64,000 nt of DNA from Pseudomonadota bacterium (GTDB lineage: Bacteria > Pseudomonadota > Alphaproteobacteria > Rhizobiales > Beijerinckiaceae). The notes beneath the pieces were generated by a model. It worked only from the letters and a program-made list of their open reading frames with translations. It searched no databases and was not told where the DNA came from. Below, piece after piece: positions 1-7,945 of this stretch (position 1 is the first letter of the stretch; every line of letters begins with the position of its first letter). The stretch spans positions 1-64,000 of the forward strand of contig JAEWKH010000011.1 of NCBI GenBank assembly GCA_023386155.1, written 5' to 3'. The translations under genes and the position numbers were made by a program.

Positions 1-352
1 AGCGGGCCTGCCGGTCGGCGTACGCAGCCGCCCGGGCAGGAGGCCCTTGGCAGCCTTGTGCGGGTCCAAGTCGAAACGCCTAAAAATCCCGCGTGCGAGG
101 CGCCCTCCGGCTCTCTCACTTACCATACCCATCGAGCCGGTTGCTCCTCGCACCTCCCCTCGACCCTTCAAGCCCGGCCCCGCAAGGCGCCGGGCCTGGA
201 GGTGCTGGACACGTCTCATGCGTCGATCTCCATGGGCCGCGCAGATCATATTCCCGCCCTCCGGGGCTCGTATGATCTCGGGATCGAGGCTCATTCCGCC
301 TTGACCTGAGGCGCGCGATCCACCATGAGGGTTTGCAAGGTTTTTGACCCAA
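1..352. other. Upstream stretch with no recognised gene
   Basis: No reading frame here gives a protein I recognise. The open frames on both strands are short, rich in Pro, Arg and Ser, and look like chance openings in GC-rich DNA. A terminator-like hairpin directly follows at 353-378 on the plus strand, so a transcript reading rightwards (a gene left of the window, or a small RNA in this stretch) probably ends there. The promoter of purA must lie in or near this stretch, but I could not assign -35 and -10 boxes. Confidence 0.4.
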
Positions 353-378
353 CCCTGGCCTTGCGCCGGGGTTTTTTT
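353..378 (+). terminator. Rho-independent terminator before purA
   Basis: CCCTGGC (353-359) pairs with GCCGGGG (365-371), with one T:G wobble and a five-base loop, followed by seven T. It reads on the plus strand and stops only 17 bp before the purA start codon, so it terminates an upstream transcript, or acts as a leader hairpin if the purA promoter is further upstream. Confidence 0.7.
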
Positions 379-394
379 ATGTGAGGCTTGAGCG

Positions 395-1687
395 ATGGCG
401 AACGTGGTTGTCGTGGGCGCCCAATGGGGCGACGAAGGCAAGGGCAAGATCGTCGACTGGTTGTCCGAACAGGCGGACGTGGTCGTGCGGTTCCAGGGCG
501 GGCACAATGCCGGCCATACCCTCGTGATCGGCGGCAAGGTCTACAAGCTCTCGCTCCTGCCCTCCGGTGTCGTGCGTCCGGGCAAGCTCTCCGTCATCGG
601 CAACGGCGTCGTGCTCGATCCCCATGCGCTCGCCGGCGAGGTGGAGCGCCTTTCCGAGCAGGGCGTGTCGATCACCCGCGAGAACCTGCGCGTGGCCGAG
701 AACGCCACCCTGATCCTCTCCATCCACCGCGAGCTCGACGCCCTGCGCGAAAGCGGCAGCGCCGGCACCAAGATCGGCACCACCAAGCGCGGCATCGGTC
801 CCGCTTACGAGGACAAGGCGGGCCGCCGCGCCATCCGGCTCATGGATCTCGCCGATCTCTCCTCCCTTCGCGACAAGATCGACCGGCTGCTCACGCATCA
901 CAACGCACTGCGCCGCGGCTTCGGCCTTGCCGAGTTCAAGCCCGAGGAGATCTATGAGGAGCTGGCCTCGGTCGCGCCGAAGGTGCTGCCCTACATGGAC
1001 GCCGTGTGGCGCCTGCTCGACGACGAGCGCCGGGCCGGCAAGCGCATCCTGTTCGAGGGCGCGCAGGGCGCGCTGCTCGATGTGGATCACGGCACCTATC
1101 CTTTCGTCACGTCCTCCAACACGGTGGCGGGACAGGCGGCGACCGGTTCGGGCATGGGCCCGGGCAGCGTCGGCTACGTGCTCGGCATCGCCAAGGCCTA
1201 TACGACCCGCGTCGGCGAGGGGCCGTTCCCGACCGAGCTGTTCGACGAGACCGGCGAGTTGATCGGCCAGAAGGGCAAGGAGTTCGGCGTGGTGACGGGC
1301 CGCAAGCGCCGCTGCGGCTGGTTCGACGCCACCCTCGTGCGCCAGACGGTGCGCACCTCCGGCATCGACGGCATCGCGCTCACCAAGCTCGACATCCTCG
1401 ACGGCTTCGAGACGATCAAGATCGGCGTCGGGTACAGGCTCGATGGCGAGACCATCGACTATTTCCCGGCCAGCCAAGGCGCCCAGGCGCGCGTCGAGCC
1501 GATCTACGAGGAGATCGAGGGCTGGAGCGGATCGACCGCGGGAGCGCGCTCCTGGGCTGACCTACCGGCACAGGCCATCAAGTATGTCCGCCGCGTCGAG
1601 GAATTGATCGGAGCGCCCGTCGCGGTGCTCTCCACCTCGCCGGAGCGTGACGACACAATCCTCATGAAGAACCCCTTTGAGGGTTGA
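395..1687 (+). CDS. purA: Adenylosuccinate synthetase
   Basis: Joins IMP and aspartate at the expense of GTP to give adenylosuccinate, the first committed step from IMP to AMP, in the cytoplasm. The 430-residue length is the family norm. Visible motifs are the N-terminal GDEGKGK loop with Asp13, GGHNAGHT with the catalytic His41, TKRGIGP, the FEGAQG segment, TGRKRRCGWFD and the guanine-binding TKLDILDG near the C-terminus. The ATG is the first residue of the conserved MANVVVVGAQWGDEGKG start. It ends 34 bp before the next gene on the same strand, so the two may be co-transcribed. Confidence 0.97.
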   Translation: MANVVVVGAQWGDEGKGKIVDWLSEQADVVVRFQGGHNAGHTLVIGGKVYKLSLLPSGVVRPGKLSVIGNGVVLDPHALAGEVERLSEQGVSITRENLRVAENATLILSIHRELDALRESGSAGTKIGTTKRGIGPAYEDKAGRRAIRLMDLADLSSLRDKIDRLLTHHNALRRGFGLAEFKPEEIYEELASVAPKVLPYMDAVWRLLDDERRAGKRILFEGAQGALLDVDHGTYPFVTSSNTVAGQAATGSGMGPGSVGYVLGIAKAYTTRVGEGPFPTELFDETGELIGQKGKEFGVVTGRKRRCGWFDATLVRQTVRTSGIDGIALTKLDILDGFETIKIGVGYRLDGETIDYFPASQGAQARVEPIYEEIEGWSGSTAGARSWADLPAQAIKYVRRVEELIGAPVAVLSTSPERDDTILMKNPFEG

Positions 1688-1721
1688 CGACGGAGCCACG
1701 GCGGGTCATTCCCAGAGAGAA

Positions 1722-2906
1722 ATGGCAGATTATTACCCTCTCATCGCACGAGCCGTCGAAGGCTTGCCCGAGCAGACCCCCGACAAGCGGCATGCCGTTT
1801 ACGAGCGTGCCCGCACGGCTCTGATTGCGCAGTTGCGTTCGCTCGACCCGCCCCTGACCGAGGCGGAGATCGAGCGGGAAGGGCGTTCCCTCGACGATGC
1901 CATCGCCCGTGTCGAGGCGGATTACGCTGCGCCTCCGGCCGGTTTCGATGCCGAAGCCTTCGCGAGCACACTGGCGGACGATCAGCACGCGTCCCAAGGG
2001 ACTCGGGGGGGTGGCCCAGCCCATGGCCTGCGCGCTCCGGCTCCCCAGGCGGCCGCGGAGGAAGAGGCCGAAGATACCTATGCCGAGCCTGCGGTGGCGC
2101 GGCCCAAGATCGATAGCCGCCCCCATCCGGCCATGCAGGGCAAGGGGCGCGCCCGGACCGTCATCTTCGGGTCGGTCCTGGCGCTCGTGATCGCGGCGAT
2201 TGCCGCCTTCGCCTTCCTGTGGCGCGACAAGCCCGAGGACCTCGCTCCCGAGACGCCCGTCGCCGAGGCTCCCCAACCGGCAGCTCCTGCCGATTCCAAG
2301 ATCAACGAGCGGGTCGGCGGCCAGGCGCCGCCGGCAACCGCTCCGGCGCCCCGCCAGGAGGCCGGCGCGGTGCAGCGGGCGGTCTTCTACGAGGAGGATT
2401 CCACCAATCCGCAGACCCCCAAGGCGCTGGTCGGGCGCGTGACCTGGCGCCTCGAGGACGTGAATCCCGGACAGGGCCAGCCCCTCGAGAAGGCGGTCAG
2501 CGCCCTGGTCGAGGTGCCCGAAGCCGGGCTGACGATGCGCATGGTGCTCAGGCGCAACCTCGACGCGACGCTGCCGGCCTCCCATACGGTCGAACTCACC
2601 TTCACGACCCGCGAAGGGGATGCGAACCGCGTCATCCGGGATGTGGGCCTGCTGCAGTTCAAGGACGAGGAAGCCGCCCGCGGAACGCCGGTCGCCGGTC
2701 TTCCGGTGCCGGTGCGCGAGAACCTGTTCCTGATCGGCCTGTCCAATCTGCAAGTCGACGTGGCACGCAACACCCAGCTGTTCGTGCGCCGCAACTGGAT
2801 CGACCTGCCGGTCAGGATGGCATCCGGCCAGCGCGCGATCCTGAGCTTCGAGAAGGGCGGCTCCGGCAGCCAGATCCTCACCGACGCCTTCAACCAGTGG
2901 CAATAG
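1722..2906 (+). CDS. Single-pass membrane protein of unknown function
   Basis: A 394-residue protein with a cytoplasmic-looking N-terminal region of about 145 residues that starts MADYYPLIARAVEG and is rich in Arg and Glu, one transmembrane helix at about residues 147-169, a Pro/Ala/Glu linker, and a roughly 170-residue C-terminal domain presumably outside the membrane. I know the N-terminal MADYYPLIARA style as a hypothetical family of Rhizobiales but cannot give a function. The ATG at 1722 follows an AGAGAGA stretch; an in-frame TTG at 1677 lies inside purA and is less likely. It sits downstream of purA and ends at a hairpin shared with rpoH. Confidence 0.75.
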   Translation: MADYYPLIARAVEGLPEQTPDKRHAVYERARTALIAQLRSLDPPLTEAEIEREGRSLDDAIARVEADYAAPPAGFDAEAFASTLADDQHASQGTRGGGPAHGLRAPAPQAAAEEEAEDTYAEPAVARPKIDSRPHPAMQGKGRARTVIFGSVLALVIAAIAAFAFLWRDKPEDLAPETPVAEAPQPAAPADSKINERVGGQAPPATAPAPRQEAGAVQRAVFYEEDSTNPQTPKALVGRVTWRLEDVNPGQGQPLEKAVSALVEVPEAGLTMRMVLRRNLDATLPASHTVELTFTTREGDANRVIRDVGLLQFKDEEAARGTPVAGLPVPVRENLFLIGLSNLQVDVARNTQLFVRRNWIDLPVRMASGQRAILSFEKGGSGSQILTDAFNQWQ

Positions 2907-2927
2907 GACGAGCCGCGATCCGGCAAC

Positions 2928-2957
2928 AAAAAAGCCGCGCTCGATGCGCGGCTTTTT
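2928..2957. terminator. Bidirectional terminator between the hypothetical gene and rpoH
   Basis: AAGCCGCGC, loop TCGAT, GCGCGGCTT, flanked by an A run on the left and a T run on the right. It can therefore end transcripts arriving from either of the two convergent genes. Confidence 0.85.
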
Positions 2958-2979
2958 CATGCTCTCGCGGCCGTCCGGG

Positions 2980-3870
2980 TTAAGCGTCGGCCGATGAGGT
3001 TTCGATCTGCGTCAGGTTCTTCTTGACCGCCTCCTGGACCTTCTCGAAGGCCCGGACCTCGATCTGGCGGACGCGCTCGCGGGACACGCCGAACTCGGTG
3101 GAGAGCTCCTCGAGCGTGATCGGGTCGTCCGACAGGCGGCGCGCCTCGAAGATGCGGCGCTCGCGCGGGTTGAGCACGGAGAGCGCGCTGCGCAGGGCGG
3201 TGAGCCGGTTCTGGCCCTCCTCCTCCTCGACGAGCACCTGCTCCTGGCTCTGGCCGGTGTCGACCAGCCAGTCCTGCCACTCGCCGCCGCCTTCGCCTTC
3301 GTCCCGCAACGGCGCATTGAGGGAAGCGTCACCGCCGAGCCGGCGATTCATGTCCACCACGTCCTGCTCGGTCACGCCGAGCTGGGTGGCGATCTGCTTC
3401 ACGTGCTCGGGGCGAAGATCGCCTTCCTCGAACGCGGAAATGCGGCCCTTCGCCTTGCGCAGGTTAAAGAACAGCTTCTTCTGGTTCGCCGTGGTGCCCA
3501 TCTTCACGAGGGACCAGGAACGCAGGATGTATTCTTGAATCGCCGCTTTGATCCACCACATTGCATAAGTGGCGAGGCGGAAGCCCTTGTCGGGCTCGAA
3601 GCGCTTGACGGCCTGCATCAGGCCGACATTGCCTTCCGACACGACCTCGCCGATCGGCAGGCCATAGCCCCGGTAGCCCATGGCGATCTTGGCGACCAAG
3701 CGCAGGTGGGATGTCACGAGCTTATGGGCTGCTTCGCGATCTCCATGCTCACGCCAGCGTTTGGCGAGCATGTACTCCTCATGGGGCTCAAGCATGGGGA
3801 AGCGACGGATTTCGTCGAGATAGCGCGAAAGGCCCCCTTCATTGGCAAGCACTGGAAGCGCTGCAGCCAT
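2980..3870 (-). CDS. rpoH: RNA polymerase heat-shock sigma factor (sigma-32)
   Basis: Directs RNA polymerase to heat-shock promoters. The 296-residue protein has region 2 (GEVVSEGNVGLMQAVKRFEP, then the -10-reading ATYAMWWIKAAIQEYILRSW), the RpoH-box-like NQKKLFFNLRKAKGRI that separates RpoH from housekeeping sigma factors, and region 4 with LSVLNPRERRIFEARRL and the helix-turn-helix TEFGVSRERVRQIE. The start at 3870 is chosen because AGGAGGAGA lies just upstream; an in-frame ATG at 3906 would add 12 residues that do not look like RpoH. Upstream on the same strand is rluD, a gene order I know from other alphaproteobacteria. Confidence 0.96.
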   Translation of the reverse strand: MAAALPVLANEGGLSRYLDEIRRFPMLEPHEEYMLAKRWREHGDREAAHKLVTSHLRLVAKIAMGYRGYGLPIGEVVSEGNVGLMQAVKRFEPDKGFRLATYAMWWIKAAIQEYILRSWSLVKMGTTANQKKLFFNLRKAKGRISAFEEGDLRPEHVKQIATQLGVTEQDVVDMNRRLGGDASLNAPLRDEGEGGGEWQDWLVDTGQSQEQVLVEEEEGQNRLTALRSALSVLNPRERRIFEARRLSDDPITLEELSTEFGVSRERVRQIEVRAFEKVQEAVKKNLTQIETSSADA

Positions 3871-4056
3871 ATCTTCTCCTCCTTTGGCTCCCTCACCATG
3901 AGGCAAGCCTGAGGCGGCCCCCCTCCATGGCCGGCCGCCCTGTCCCTATATAAGCGGTTCAACTCTGTCCGAATAGAGGTGCCGGGCTTCAAGACGTGAA
4001 GAACGCGCGAGGACCGCAAGGGTGCCGGCCCAACCTGATTTTGCGACCGATTGACG

Positions 4057-5055
4057 CTAAACCTCGGCCCTCAAGGCTTGGAGAAGCGCCGCCATATCCG
4101 GGGGCAGGGGGCTCTCGAAGCGCAGGAATTCGCCGCTGCGCGGGTGCTCGAAGCCCAGCACCGCCGCATGCAGGGCCTGGCGGTTCAGGGCGTCCAGCGC
4201 CTCCCTCTGGGGCTCCGAGAGGCGGTTCGCCTTGGTCTTGAAGCCGGAGCCGTAGGTCGCGTCGCCCAGGAGCGGATGGCCGAGATGGGCCATATGGACC
4301 CGGATCTGGTGCGTGCGCCCCGTCTCCAGCTCGCAGCCGACCAGGCTCGCCATGGGGTTGGCGGAAGGCAGGCCCTCGAGCACCTCGTAATGGGTGATGG
4401 CGTAGCGGCCCCGATCCTCCCCCACCACGACGATCTTCTCGCGGTTGTGGGTGCTGCGGGCAAGCGCCGCCTCCACGGTTCCTCGCCGCCGCTCGGGCAC
4501 TCCCCAGAGGATGGCCAGGTAGGCGCGCTCCAGGGGGCCGGTCCGGCCATGATCGGCGAACTGCGCCGCCAGGGCCTGATGGGCAAGGTCGTTCTTGGCC
4601 ACCACAAGGAGGCCCGACGTGTCCTTGTCGAGGCGGTGGACGATGCCGGGCCGCTTCACGCCGCCGATTCCCGAGAGGCTTTCCGCGCAATGGGCGATGA
4701 GGGCGTTCACCAGGGTGCCGGAATCGTGCCCCGCCGCCGGATGAACCACGAGCCCCGGAGGCTTGTCGATGACGATCACGTCGTCATCCTCGTAGACGAT
4801 GGAAAGATCGATCGCCTCGCCGGCGGGCTCCGCAGGCACGGGCGGCGGCACTCTCAGGGTGATCCGGACGCCGCCCGCAACCTTCCGGTTCGGGTCGAGC
4901 GCCGGCACGCCGTCGACGGTCACCTGACCGTCGCGGATGAGCGCCTGCAGGCGGCTGCGTGACAGATCCGCCTGCAGGCGCGCCAGCACCCGGTCCAACC
5001 GGTCGGCCGCCAAGCCGTCTTCCAAGAGCCATTCCTGTTGTGTCGCGTCGTCCAC
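4057..5055 (-). CDS. rluD: 23S rRNA pseudouridine synthase, RluD family
   Basis: Converts uridines of 23S rRNA to pseudouridine. The 332-residue protein has an N-terminal S4-like RNA-binding domain (about residues 16-70) and the RluA/RluD catalytic domain, with HRLDKDTSG carrying the catalytic Asp143, the RAYLAIL segment and GRTHQIRVHMAHLGHPLLGD near the C-terminus. This layout fits RluD better than the shorter RluA or the RluC group, but the exact target uridines cannot be read from sequence. It lies upstream of rpoH on the same strand and downstream of a divergent tRNA-Glu. Confidence 0.92.
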   Translation of the reverse strand: MDDATQQEWLLEDGLAADRLDRVLARLQADLSRSRLQALIRDGQVTVDGVPALDPNRKVAGGVRITLRVPPPVPAEPAGEAIDLSIVYEDDDVIVIDKPPGLVVHPAAGHDSGTLVNALIAHCAESLSGIGGVKRPGIVHRLDKDTSGLLVVAKNDLAHQALAAQFADHGRTGPLERAYLAILWGVPERRRGTVEAALARSTHNREKIVVVGEDRGRYAITHYEVLEGLPSANPMASLVGCELETGRTHQIRVHMAHLGHPLLGDATYGSGFKTKANRLSEPQREALDALNRQALHAAVLGFEHPRSGEFLRFESPLPPDMAALLQALRAEV

Positions 5056-5150
5056 CGCATCCTCATTTTACCTGGGCCGTTCGCTTTTTTCAGCAAAAGG
5101 GCTTGAAGGGATTCAGAAGGGTGGTTATACGAGCGGCCTCAACCTTGCTA

Positions 5151-5226
5151 GCTCCCTTCGTCTAGCGGTCTAGGACGTCGCCCTCTCACGGCGAAAACAG
5201 GGGTTCGAGTCCCCTAGGGAGCGCCA
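5151..5226 (+). tRNA. tRNA-Glu(CTC)
   Basis: A 76-base cloverleaf. Acceptor GCTCCCT (5151-5157) pairs with AGGGAGC (5216-5222), followed by G and an encoded CCA. The anticodon stem TCGCC/GGCGA holds the loop CTCTCAC with anticodon CTC. The T-arm contains GGTTCGAGTCC. A terminator follows 16 bp downstream. Confidence 0.96.
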
Positions 5227-5242
5227 AAGGTTCGATAGATCG

Positions 5243-5265
5243 GCCTCGCCTGCGCGAGGCTTTTT
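5243..5265 (+). terminator. Terminator of tRNA-Glu
   Basis: GCCTCGC (5243-5249), loop CTGC, GCGAGGC (5254-5260), then TTTTT. It directly follows the tRNA on the plus strand. Confidence 0.85.
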
Positions 5266-5354
5266 CTTTTCCGGACATCGGTGATCGGCCCAGCCGCTCT
5301 CGCGGGCTGGGCTTCAGATATCGGCGCAAGGCGCCACTCCCTGCTGACGTGCGA

Positions 5355-5765
5355 TCACTCGGCGGGAGTCAGGCGCGCTGTCGGCGACGAGGCGATGTCG
5401 CGGGCGGGGCGGAAGACGAAATAGGCGAACAGGAGCATCGCGGCCAGCACGATCAGGGATGCGATAGCGGCAACCGGGTCGAACGCCGCGTAGCCGAGGT
5501 GAAGGGCGGCGACGGCGATGGTCAGGATGACGGTGCCGATCGACCAGACGATGACCTGGATGCGGGCGAGCCGGCTCGCATCGAGGGCCGGGCGGCGCTC
5601 GTAATAAATGCCGAAGAGGAACAGCGACACCCATCCGAGCAGGTTCAGATGCGCATGGGCGGGCATGATGGAATGGTTCTGGGACGCCGCCATCCCGATG
5701 CCCATCGCCATGCCGGCGATGACGAACAGAACGGCAAGTTTAAAGCTGAGCGACGATGCAGTCAT
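5355..5765 (-). CDS. Small four-helix membrane protein with a HAHLNLLGW motif
   Basis: A 136-residue protein with four predicted transmembrane helices and the motif PAHAHLNLLGW at the start of helix 2. Small integral proteins with this His-rich motif are often annotated as heme-copper-oxidase subunit-like or NnrS-related, so heme or copper binding in the membrane is conceivable, but I infer no reaction. The start at 5765 follows CAGGAGGACC; an upstream in-frame start at 5852 would add a hydrophilic leader without a ribosome site. It is a lone gene on the minus strand. Confidence 0.75.
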   Translation of the reverse strand: MTASSLSFKLAVLFVIAGMAMGIGMAASQNHSIMPAHAHLNLLGWVSLFLFGIYYERRPALDASRLARIQVIVWSIGTVILTIAVAALHLGYAAFDPVAAIASLIVLAAMLLFAYFVFRPARDIASSPTARLTPAE

Positions 5766-5954
5766 CGAGGTCCTCCTGAAAGTATTCCCTGGTTGCTTTG
5801 CTTTCATTTCCCTTACAACCTGGAGGACAATGTCCGATGTGTGGAAAATCACAACAAATATTCGAGGGTATTTGGGTCCTTTGCAGTGTTATCGAATAAC
5901 GTGAACAATCGTTCGACCTCAGGGTCTTCTACGCCTTCGCCACCCGGAAGGCCG

Positions 5955-5983
5955 ACAATAAAACGGCCCGCAATATGCGGGCC
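5955..5983 (-). terminator. Terminator of the small-protein operon
   Basis: Read on the minus strand, GGCCCGCA, a three-base loop and TGCGGGCC form a perfect 8-bp stem (5965-5983) followed by a T-rich stretch GTTTTATTG. It lies 22 bp after the stop codon of the 33-aa gene. Confidence 0.8.
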
Positions 5984-6004
5984 GCCGAAGGAACTTCTCC
6001 GAAG

Positions 6005-6106
6005 TCAACTGCGCTGGGTCACGCGCTCCTTGCGGGAACCCGAGGTCTTCTGCTTGCGTCCTTTCGCCTTCTTCCAGGACGGTCTCATGCGGGCTTTCCG
6101 GGCCAT
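6005..6106 (-). CDS. 33-residue strongly basic protein, last gene of the small operon
   Basis: The predicted protein starts MARKARMRPSWKKAKGRKQK and contains 14 Arg or Lys among 33 residues, with no acidic patch and no membrane segment. It could bind nucleic acid or be an unstructured stress protein; I do not recognise the family. Support for it being real comes from its ribosome site TAGGAG seven bases before the ATG, which overlaps the stop codon of the preceding small gene, and from the terminator that follows. It is too short to be kept by ordinary gene callers. Confidence 0.65.
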   Translation of the reverse strand: MARKARMRPSWKKAKGRKQKTSGSRKERVTQRS

Positions 6107-6116
6107 CGACGAGCTC

Positions 6117-6326
6117 CTATGGCTTCATGTGGTCTTCCGCTCCCGGACGCCCAGGCTCGGCTTTCTCCAAGCCTTCGCGCTGATCGTTCCCATACGGGCC
6201 GCGGTTGCTTGCGGAGCGTCTGTCCCGCGGCCGACGATTGGAATCGTCCTGGGACGGATGCACGATGCTGGTATTCACGCTCTGCTCGGCCAAGCCCTGA
6301 GCGTGGTCCCCAGACTTGCTGGCCAT
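6117..6326 (-). CDS. 69-residue hydrophilic protein, middle gene of the small operon
   Basis: A polar, low-complexity protein of 69 residues, rich in Arg, Asp, Ser, Gly and Pro (for example SQDDSNRRPRDRRSASNRGP), so probably disordered. Its ATG lies four bases after the stop of the 54-aa gene, in another frame, which suggests translational coupling. Its stop codon overlaps the ribosome site of the 33-aa gene. A longer version starting at 6467 is open but would run through the 54-aa gene, so I prefer the short form. Function unknown. Confidence 0.6.
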   Translation of the reverse strand: MASKSGDHAQGLAEQSVNTSIVHPSQDDSNRRPRDRRSASNRGPYGNDQREGLEKAEPGRPGAEDHMKP

Positions 6327-6330
6327 GGGC

Positions 6331-6495
6331 TCAGCCTTTGCTCCGGATATCGCTGCGGTGCGAGCCGGCTCCCATGCCTTGCCTGTCTTCGAGCGCATGC
6401 TCGCAGCGCTCCACATGGCTTGCCGCGCGCTGCTGCATCTCCTGTGCGTTGTGGCAAGGGTTCTCAACGTCTTGGTGGCAGAACTGGCACTTCAT
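6331..6495 (-). CDS. 54-residue Cys/His protein, first gene of the small operon
   Basis: The predicted protein begins MKCQFCHQDVENPCHNAQEM and has Cys3, Cys6, His7, Cys14, His15, His27, Cys31 and His33, with a CxxC pair and a later HVERC. That spacing suggests a small zinc-binding fold, as in zinc-ribbon or C2HC mini-proteins; this is inference. AAGGAGG sits six bases before the ATG, and a sigma-EcfG consensus promoter lies 33 bp upstream of the start codon. It lies in a different frame from the longer open frame that overlaps it. Confidence 0.72.
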   Translation of the reverse strand: MKCQFCHQDVENPCHNAQEMQQRAASHVERCEHALEDRQGMGAGSHRSDIRSKG

Positions 6496-6527
6496 GACGG
6501 CCTCCTTTGCAGCATGAACAGGAGGCC

Positions 6528-6552
6528 AACGTGGAGGAAAAGGCAGGGTTCC
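6528..6552 (-). promoter_or_regulatory. Sigma-EcfG (general stress) promoter of the small-protein operon
   Basis: On the minus strand GGAAC (6552-6548) is followed by exactly 16 bases and CGTT (6531-6528). This matches the alphaproteobacterial EcfG consensus GGAAC-N16/17-CGTT described for the PhyR/NepR/EcfG system. The predicted transcript start leaves a short leader with a strong ribosome site before the 54-aa gene. Confidence 0.75.
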
Positions 6553-6607
6553 GCGCTCCAGGGATGCGTTTCATGGCGAAGCTTCGGCAGCATCGTGCTC
6601 TTCGATC

Positions 6608-7945
6608 TCAGCCATAGAGATATCGCGGCAGCCAGAGGCCGATATCGGGGAAGATGTAGAACATCGCCATGGCGACGATGACGAGGAACAGGAACGGCAG
6701 CACTCCTGCGAAGATGTCGTTGATGTTCACATGCGGCGGCGCGATGCCTTTCAGATAGAAGGGCGCCATGGCGACAGGCGGCGACAGGAACGACGTCTGG
6801 ATGTTGAGCGCGATCAGCACGCCGAAGAAGATCGGGTCGATGCCGAAATTGTCGAGAAGCGGAAGGAAGATCGGCACGAAGATCACGACGATCTCCGTCC
6901 ATTCCAGCGGCCAGCCGAGCACGAAGATAATCACCTGCGTCATGATCAGGAACCAGAACGGCGACAGGTTCAGATGCGTGACGAAGGCCTCGATCGGCTG
7001 GTGGCCGCCGAGGAAGGCGAAGATCGAGGAGAAGATGAAGGAGCCTACGAAGAGCCAGCACACCATGGCCGATGTGCGCGCGGTCAGGATCACCGATTCC
7101 TTCAGTTTGCCGAATGTCAGCGAGCGATAGGCAGCCGCGAGCAGAAGGCTGCCGAGCGCGCCTACGGCGGCGGCTTCGGTCGGCGTCGCGATCCCGAAGA
7201 AGATCGCGCCGAGCACGGAGAGGATGAGCAGCGCGAGCGGAAAGAACGAGGTTCCCAGCGACCAGATGATCTTGACGAGCGGAACCTTGCGCTGTTCCGC
7301 AGGCAGCTTCGGTGCAAGATCCGGATTGAGAGCGCAGCGGATGAGAACATAGCCTATGTAAAGACTGGCCAGCATGAGGCCCGGGAAGAGGGCGCCCGCA
7401 TAAAGCTTCGGCACGGATACGCCGGCGGTCGCGCCGTAGAGGATCAGCATCACGCTGGGCGGAATGAGAATGCCGAGGCATCCGCCCGCGCAGACCACGC
7501 CGGCCGAGAGGCGTATGTCGTAACCGGCGCGCAGCATCGCCGGGAAGGCGAGAAGGCCCATGAGCGTCACGACCGCGCCGACGATGCCCGTCGCAGTGGC
7601 GAACATGGCACAGGTCATCAGCGTCGCGATGGCGAGCGAGCCCGGAAGTCCGCCGACGGCGATCTGGATCGAGTAGAACAGGCGGTCGAGGATGTTCGCG
7701 CGTTCGATGATGTAGCCCATGAACACGAAGAGCGGGATCGCCACCAGCGTGTCGTTCGTCATCACCGAATAGGCGCGCTGCACCACGAGGGCGAACACGA
7801 TGTCACCCATGGCGAAGTAGCCGAAGCCGAACCCCAGAGCCATCAGCGTGAACGCGATGGGAAATCCGAACATGATGAAAACCACGAACAGGCCGAGCAT
7901 CACCACGCCCAGTTCGGGATTTCCAAGCCCCCACGATGCCAGCAT
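6608..7945 (-). CDS. dctM: TRAP transporter large permease subunit
   Basis: The 445-residue large integral subunit of a tripartite ATP-independent periplasmic transporter, which drives solute uptake with an ion gradient. About 12 hydrophobic helices, the conserved LVAIPLFVFMGYIIERANI segment, AGGCLGILIPPSVMLILYG and GIATPTEAAAVGALGSLLLA are typical DctM. It follows dctQ with a TGATG overlap, so the two membrane subunits are translationally coupled. The substrate is not readable; the binding-protein type points to the mannitol/chloroaromatic (carboxylate) class of annotations. Confidence 0.94.
   Translation of the reverse strand: MLASWGLGNPELGVVMLGLFVVFIMFGFPIAFTLMALGFGFGYFAMGDIVFALVVQRAYSVMTNDTLVAIPLFVFMGYIIERANILDRLFYSIQIAVGGLPGSLAIATLMTCAMFATATGIVGAVVTLMGLLAFPAMLRAGYDIRLSAGVVCAGGCLGILIPPSVMLILYGATAGVSVPKLYAGALFPGLMLASLYIGYVLIRCALNPDLAPKLPAEQRKVPLVKIIWSLGTSFFPLALLILSVLGAIFFGIATPTEAAAVGALGSLLLAAAYRSLTFGKLKESVILTARTSAMVCWLFVGSFIFSSIFAFLGGHQPIEAFVTHLNLSPFWFLIMTQVIIFVLGWPLEWTEIVVIFVPIFLPLLDNFGIDPIFFGVLIALNIQTSFLSPPVAMAPFYLKGIAPPHVNINDIFAGVLPFLFLVIVAMAMFYIFPDIGLWLPRYLYG

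Noticed and set aside
377..1477. Long minus-strand open frame (366 aa) opposite purA
   Set aside because: Antisense shadow of a GC-rich gene; composition is His/Asp/Gly/Ala-rich without domains, and purA on the other strand is unmistakable.
6117..6467. 116-aa minus-strand frame as one gene
   Set aside because: Its first 47 codons run through the 54-aa gene, which has the strong ribosome site; only the 69-codon downstream part is kept.
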